Positions 60,709-64,000 of a stretch of DNA of 64,000 bases are shown piece by piece. This DNA comes from Coprococcus comes ATCC 27758 (GTDB lineage: Bacteria; Bacillota; Clostridia; Lachnospirales; Lachnospiraceae): NCBI RefSeq assembly GCF_025149785.1, contig NZ_CP102277.1, forward strand, positions 1,798,001 through 1,862,000, written 5' to 3'. A program made the translations under genes and the position numbers. The stretch's first letter is position 1; each line of letters begins with the position of its first letter. The notes under the pieces were generated by a model. That model searched no databases. It saw nothing but the letters and a program-made list of their open reading frames with translations, and had not been told where the DNA came from.

Positions 60709-60897
60709 TTAAGCTCTTTCAACGCGTCCGGATTTCAGGCAGCTTGTACATACGTACATTTTCTGTGTTCCGCCGTTTTCCGTTTTAACTCTAACGGATT
60801 TTACGTTAGATTTCCACATCTTAGATGATCTTCTATGAGAGTGACTTACGTTATTTCCGAAATGAGCACCCTTTTCACAAATAGCACATTTAGCCAT
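60709..60897 (-). CDS. rpmB: 50S ribosomal protein L28
   Basis: 62 residues: MAKCAICEKGAHFGNNVSHS, then RRSSKMWKSNVKSVRVKTEN and KMYVCTSCLKSGRVERA. The pairs CAIC and CTSC mark the zinc-binding (C+) form of L28; zinc-free paralogues are made under zinc starvation in other bacteria. AGGAGGTG site. Standard Firmicute position upstream of asp23. Confidence 0.97.
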   Translation of the reverse strand: MAKCAICEKGAHFGNNVSHSHRRSSKMWKSNVKSVRVKTENGGTQKMYVCTSCLKSGRVERA

Positions 60898-61004
60898 GAT
60901 TGCACCTCCTAACGATCTGAAATGTCCGCTTACAAATCTTGCAGACTCACAACAATAGTTATTTTAACAGAAACTTTTAACAATTGCAAGTGTTATTTTC
61001 ACTT

Positions 61005-61742
61005 TTATGCATTTTTTGTTTCTTCATTGTGTCCATAATAACCCTCATACTTCTGCGAGCCATAATATTTGTTATAATATCCCTTCTGGTTCTTACGCTC
61101 TACCTTGTTAAGGACAACACCAAGAACGGACACTCCCGAATTTTCCAGCTGGTCTTTTACATTCTGCACCAGACGGTATTTGGTCTTACCTGCTTCGACA
61201 ACAATGATCGCGCCATCACTCTGATGTCCGATGATTGCCGCATCAATAACAAGACCAAGCGGCGGACAGTCAATGATAATATAATCATAGACATTCTTCA
61301 TGGACTCCAGCATACCGGTAAAACGTTTGGATTCCAGAAGCTCTGTCGGATTCGGAGCCTCCGGTCCGGAAAGAAGAATATGAAATTTCGGAATATTTGT
61401 CGCCATAATCACATCTGCAAGCACACACTGTCCGGAGAGGAAGTGTGACAGCCCTTTATCTGCACCGGTAATCTGAAGTTTCGATGCCATAACAGAATTC
61501 CTGATATCCGCATCAACAAGAATAACAGATTTTCCCATGTCTGCAATTGATTCTGCCAGCGCAACAGAAACAGAGCTTTCCCCCTCTCTCGGCACACAGC
61601 TTGTTACAAGAATGACTCTTTTATCATCTCCGCAAAACTGCAGATTGGTACGCAATGTCCGGATTGCTTCACGCACCCCGTAGCTTTTCTTTTCAATCGA
61701 TAAATTAACCTTTTTCAACAAAACACCTGCTTTCTTCCCCAC
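61005..61742 (-). CDS. CpsD/CapB-type tyrosine kinase (capsule/exopolysaccharide), altered P-loop
   Basis: 245 residues. BY-kinase layout: P-loop region VTSCVPREGESSVSVALAES (48-67), Walker A' VILVDADIR (~73-81), Walker B YIIIDCPP (~153-160), and a tyrosine-rich tail YYNKYYGSQKYEGYYGHN for autophosphorylation. In place of the P-loop lysine (EGKS) there is Glu55 (EGES; codon GAA at 61578-61580). This would weaken or end ATP binding unless the family allows it. No membrane-adaptor (CpsC) gene in the window. Downstream partner of a CpsB-type phosphatase. Confidence 0.85.
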   Translation of the reverse strand: MGKKAGVLLKKVNLSIEKKSYGVREAIRTLRTNLQFCGDDKRVILVTSCVPREGESSVSVALAESIADMGKSVILVDADIRNSVMASKLQITGADKGLSHFLSGQCVLADVIMATNIPKFHILLSGPEAPNPTELLESKRFTGMLESMKNVYDYIIIDCPPLGLVIDAAIIGHQSDGAIIVVEAGKTKYRLVQNVKDQLENSGVSVLGVVLNKVERKNQKGYYNKYYGSQKYEGYYGHNEETKNA

Positions 61743-61762
61743 GCGGGGCTATCTGAATCTCT

Positions 61763-62467
61763 TTATCTGCTCTTCCATATCTGTCTTGGATTATCTACAA
61801 AAATCTCTTCTGCGTAATCCTGTCCCATCTTTTTTCTGACGTAAGTGGCACACTTCCCGAGGTTCATCTTCCGCCCCTCCAGATTGTGTGCATCTGATCC
61901 TATAAAATCAACAAGATCATCTTTCATCAGGCCGGCACAGAACTTTTTAATCGTATGTCCTTCATATCCCAATACGGAATCTGCATTTATCTGGATCTGT
62001 GCTCCAAGTTTTTTCAGTTCCTGGATTCTCTCCGGTTCCTGACAGCAAAAATACCTTTCAACATGTGCAACGATCGGTCGATATCCCTTGGTGATCAGCT
62101 CATAAATGTAATTACGGACCGTGACAAAACTGTCATTGGTTGAAAACTCTGCCAAAACATATCTGCTTCCAAGCATCGTCGGCCGAAGCTTCTTATCAAG
62201 ATGCCGGATCATCTGCTCATTCCGGTAATACTCGCAGCCAAGCCTCAGTCCAATTCCAACTTCTTCAGCATAATCGCGAAGTTCATGGTATACCCGGATC
62301 ACCTTTTTCATGGAAGGCTCAAACATCTCCGGTCTGTAATGCGGAGTCGCAATGATATAACGTACTCCCTGCTCATAGGCATCCCGTATCATTGCTCTGG
62401 AAGTCTCCATATCCGGTGCTCCATCATCCACTCCCGGAAGAATATGACAATGAATATCTACCAACAT
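61763..62467 (-). CDS. CpsB/CapC-type protein tyrosine phosphatase (PHP fold)
   Basis: 234 residues from ATG 62467. PHP metal motif MLVDIHCHILPGVDDGAPD (DxHxH and D residues), ATPHYRPEMF, GCEYYRNEQM and DFIGSDAHNLEGRKMNL supply the trinuclear Mn site. Manganese-dependent phosphatase that dephosphorylates the CpsD kinase and controls polysaccharide chain synthesis. Twenty bases before cpsD. Confidence 0.92.
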   Translation of the reverse strand: MLVDIHCHILPGVDDGAPDMETSRAMIRDAYEQGVRYIIATPHYRPEMFEPSMKKVIRVYHELRDYAEEVGIGLRLGCEYYRNEQMIRHLDKKLRPTMLGSRYVLAEFSTNDSFVTVRNYIYELITKGYRPIVAHVERYFCCQEPERIQELKKLGAQIQINADSVLGYEGHTIKKFCAGLMKDDLVDFIGSDAHNLEGRKMNLGKCATYVRKKMGQDYAEEIFVDNPRQIWKSR

Positions 62468-62486
62468 CAAAACGTATCTCTCCTGT

Positions 62487-62536
62487 CAAAAAGAAAACGC
62501 CCCTCACGGTGACTACTGCCACAAAGAAGCGCTTTC
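62487..62536 (-). terminator. Probable terminator of the surface protein gene
   Basis: Minus-strand imperfect stem GAAA-CGC... / ...GCGTTTTC followed by TTTTTGACAG, between the surface protein stop (62553) and the CpsB-type start. Leaky termination would still allow read-through. Confidence 0.5.
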
Positions 62537-62552
62537 AACATATGTTTGTAAA

Positions 62553-63161
62553 TTATCTAACAGCTTTCTTTTTAAGACCGAATACTGCTGCTACTGCTGC
62601 CAGTCCAAGTACTGCAACTGCTGATACAGCTGTTGCGCTTGTAGCCGGTGAAGTAGCTGTTCCTGTAGCGGATGTAAGAGTTGTCTTGTCAACAACAAAT
62701 GCAACCGGTGACAGTGAACTAAATGTACCTGTTACTGTTCCATCTGCAACAGTTGTATCAATCTTCTCCCAAGCTGATGCTGATCTATTGTAATGCAGGA
62801 TCTGAACTTTAGAAGAAGCTGTTACACCTTTCATTACGAATGTGATCTTAAGTGGGAATTTAGCTCCTTCCGGCGCTGTAACTTCCTTAACATCAGCAAC
62901 TGTCATATTCGCATTAAAATCGCTTCCAATTACTTCTTTCAATTTTGCTTCAGTCTTAATGTCTGCAACTGCCTGTGTGTATTCTATCGGGATCTCAGAT
63001 GTGATAGAAACATTCACAGCATTACCATCTGTATCTGTTGCGCTGCTTACAGCTGTAACAACTGTAGAAGCTGCCGGGCTTGGTGCTGCAAATGCCGTCA
63101 TTCCAATGCAGGATACCATAGCTGCAATAAGACCAACTGTCTTTAAGATTCTTGACTTCAT
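62553..63161 (-). CDS. Secreted surface protein with C-terminal membrane anchor, 202 aa
   Basis: ATG at 63161 has GGAGG. Signal peptide KTVGLIAAMVSCIGMTAFAA (cleaved near AFA-A). The body (~30-150) is two beta-type domains, with FPLKITFVMKGVTASSKVQI and VAFVVDKTTL. C-terminus TSPATSATAVSAVAVLGLAA then FGLKKKAVR: Thr/Ser/Ala-rich wall spacer, hydrophobic helix and basic tail, like sortase-anchored proteins but with no canonical LPxTG. Family not recognised. It sits in the exopolysaccharide-control block. Confidence 0.8.
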   Translation of the reverse strand: MKSRILKTVGLIAAMVSCIGMTAFAAPSPAASTVVTAVSSATDTDGNAVNVSITSEIPIEYTQAVADIKTEAKLKEVIGSDFNANMTVADVKEVTAPEGAKFPLKITFVMKGVTASSKVQILHYNRSASAWEKIDTTVADGTVTGTFSSLSPVAFVVDKTTLTSATGTATSPATSATAVSAVAVLGLAAVAAVFGLKKKAVR

Positions 63162-63224
63162 TTTCTTTGACCTCCTCACATAGTTTATTTGATATTCGCT
63201 ATATCAAGCTATACTATACTACAA

Positions 63225-64000
63225 TTACATTATTTTGTAAAACATTTTTAATATTATTTTTTTTAATTCTTTATTGTCTACCAGATACTGCGCATGTCCG
63301 TCTTTCTCAATAATCTCACCCGGAACTTTCACGGTGTCCTCTGCAACCTTATAATCTGTCAGCTCTTCCATCTCATCCGCAGTCATGTTTGTTGTCATGT
63401 AATCCTCCAATTTCTGGTACAGAGAAAGATACTCTGTTTCGCTTTGAATACTCTGCATCTTCTCGATCAGAGCATCCATAAACTGTGACTGACGTTCCAT
63501 GCGCTGATTGTTACTGTCAAGGACTTCAATATCTCTTTTACGGACATATTTTTCAGCAAGTTCCCCATTAAGAGTAACTTCTGCACCTTTTTCAAATGCA
63601 GGATCAACAGCTGTATAATCTTCTGGCACGGTAAGAGTAATTCCTCCAACCGCATCGGTTGCTACAACCAGCCCCTCCAGCGTCAGTGAAAAATAAGAAT
63701 CCACATTCACGCCATACATCAGTTCTGATACCTTCTCAGATGTCAGACGGCAGCTCTCTTCTGCCCCGTCCCCATATGCGTACTGAAGTGCGATCTGCCC
63801 ATTTTCCGTCATCAGCCTGTTACCTGTCACATCATAAATATCGATTCCCACCATAGAATCTCTGGAAATCTGAATGATCTGTGCCGTCTTCTCTTCTTTG
63901 TTAAGGACCAGAAGATTCAGGCTGTCGCTCTGTCCGTTTTCTCCCGGGTTATTACCAAGATCTGCTTTTTCTTCCTTGTCAACACCCATGAACAGAACGG
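63225..64000 (-). CDS. LytR-CpsA-Psr (LCP) family protein, partial (N-terminus outside window)
   Basis: 254 visible residues; the frame is still open at the right edge. FMGVDKEE, LNLLVLNKEEKTAQIIQISRDSM (LCP pyrophosphate-binding Arg/Asp, SRDS), YGVNVDSYFSLTLEGLVVATDAVGGITL, and RMERQSQFMDALIEKM are LCP signatures. LCP enzymes attach polysaccharide or teichoic acid to peptidoglycan on the outside of the cell. First of the surface block here (read leftward). Confidence 0.9.
   Translation of the reverse strand, partial: VLFMGVDKEEKADLGNNPGENGQSDSLNLLVLNKEEKTAQIIQISRDSMVGIDIYDVTGNRLMTENGQIALQYAYGDGAEESCRLTSEKVSELMYGVNVDSYFSLTLEGLVVATDAVGGITLTVPEDYTAVDPAFEKGAEVTLNGELAEKYVRKRDIEVLDSNNQRMERQSQFMDALIEKMQSIQSETEYLSLYQKLEDYMTTNMTADEMEELTDYKVAEDTVKVPGEIIEKDGHAQYLVDNKELKKIILKMFYKIM

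Noticed and set aside
1-64000. CRISPR array, transposase or insertion sequence
   Set aside because: No regularly spaced repeats, Cas-like proteins, transposase motifs or terminal inverted repeats were seen on reading the window.

Overview
The window looks like a chromosome segment from an anaerobic, spore-forming gut Firmicute of the Lachnospiraceae (Blautia/Dorea/Ruminococcus-like). The evidence is a small acid-soluble spore protein and a SpoIID-like protein, a selenocysteine-dependent glycine reductase operon, the Lachnospiraceae DUF5716/DUF5717 gene pair, DUF1292/DUF4250/DUF5662 genes, and the Firmicute order rpmB-asp23-fakA-recG. The species call is inference; no database was searched.

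Positions 1 to about 15,770 are the right-hand part of a prophage or prophage-like integrative element whose left end lies outside the window. It has a leftward early operon (Cro-like DUF739 protein, ORF6N protein, three methyltransferase genes of which one is truncated, DUF3310, YopX, Lar, DUF551 and many small unknowns). Facing it is a CI-like repressor with clear promoters and operator palindromes between them. A small leftward three-gene module, a membrane protein, a lipoprotein and a large serine recombinase follow. The recombinase lies next to the junction, where the element has cut the host gene miaB: only the first ~56 codons remain (15772-15939), ending at the first iron-sulfur cysteine motif.

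15,950-24,700 is host chromosome: DUF4250, DUF5662, a GH13 debranching-enzyme homologue that has lost its catalytic residues, an orphan sugar-binding lipoprotein, DUF1292, a UvrD-like helicase, gltX and a split threonine/serine exporter. 24,900-34,900 is a glycine-fermentation locus, read leftward: AGCS amino-acid:cation symporter, a single-aptamer glycine riboswitch with terminator, then grdX-grdE-grdB-trxB-trxA-grdA-grdC-grdD. grdA and grdB each carry one in-frame UGA read as selenocysteine. GrdB/GrdE bind and activate glycine, GrdA takes the carboxymethyl group on selenium, GrdC/GrdD release acetyl phosphate, and TrxA/TrxB supply electrons.

35,200-38,150 holds purB and purF. 38,250-43,590 is a three-gene block of unknown function (helical-repeat protein, DUF5716 protein with Hsp70/actin-like motifs, 1,097-residue DUF5717 protein). 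Next come an aminotransferase, a cupin, metY, a secreted nuclease, an unknown gene and carAB with a terminator in its leader. tRNA-Thr(CGT), spore genes and a transglutaminase-like protein follow, then recG-fakA-asp23-rpmB. The right edge is a surface/exopolysaccharide control block (LCP protein, anchored surface protein, CpsB-type phosphatase, CpsD-type kinase with an altered P-loop).
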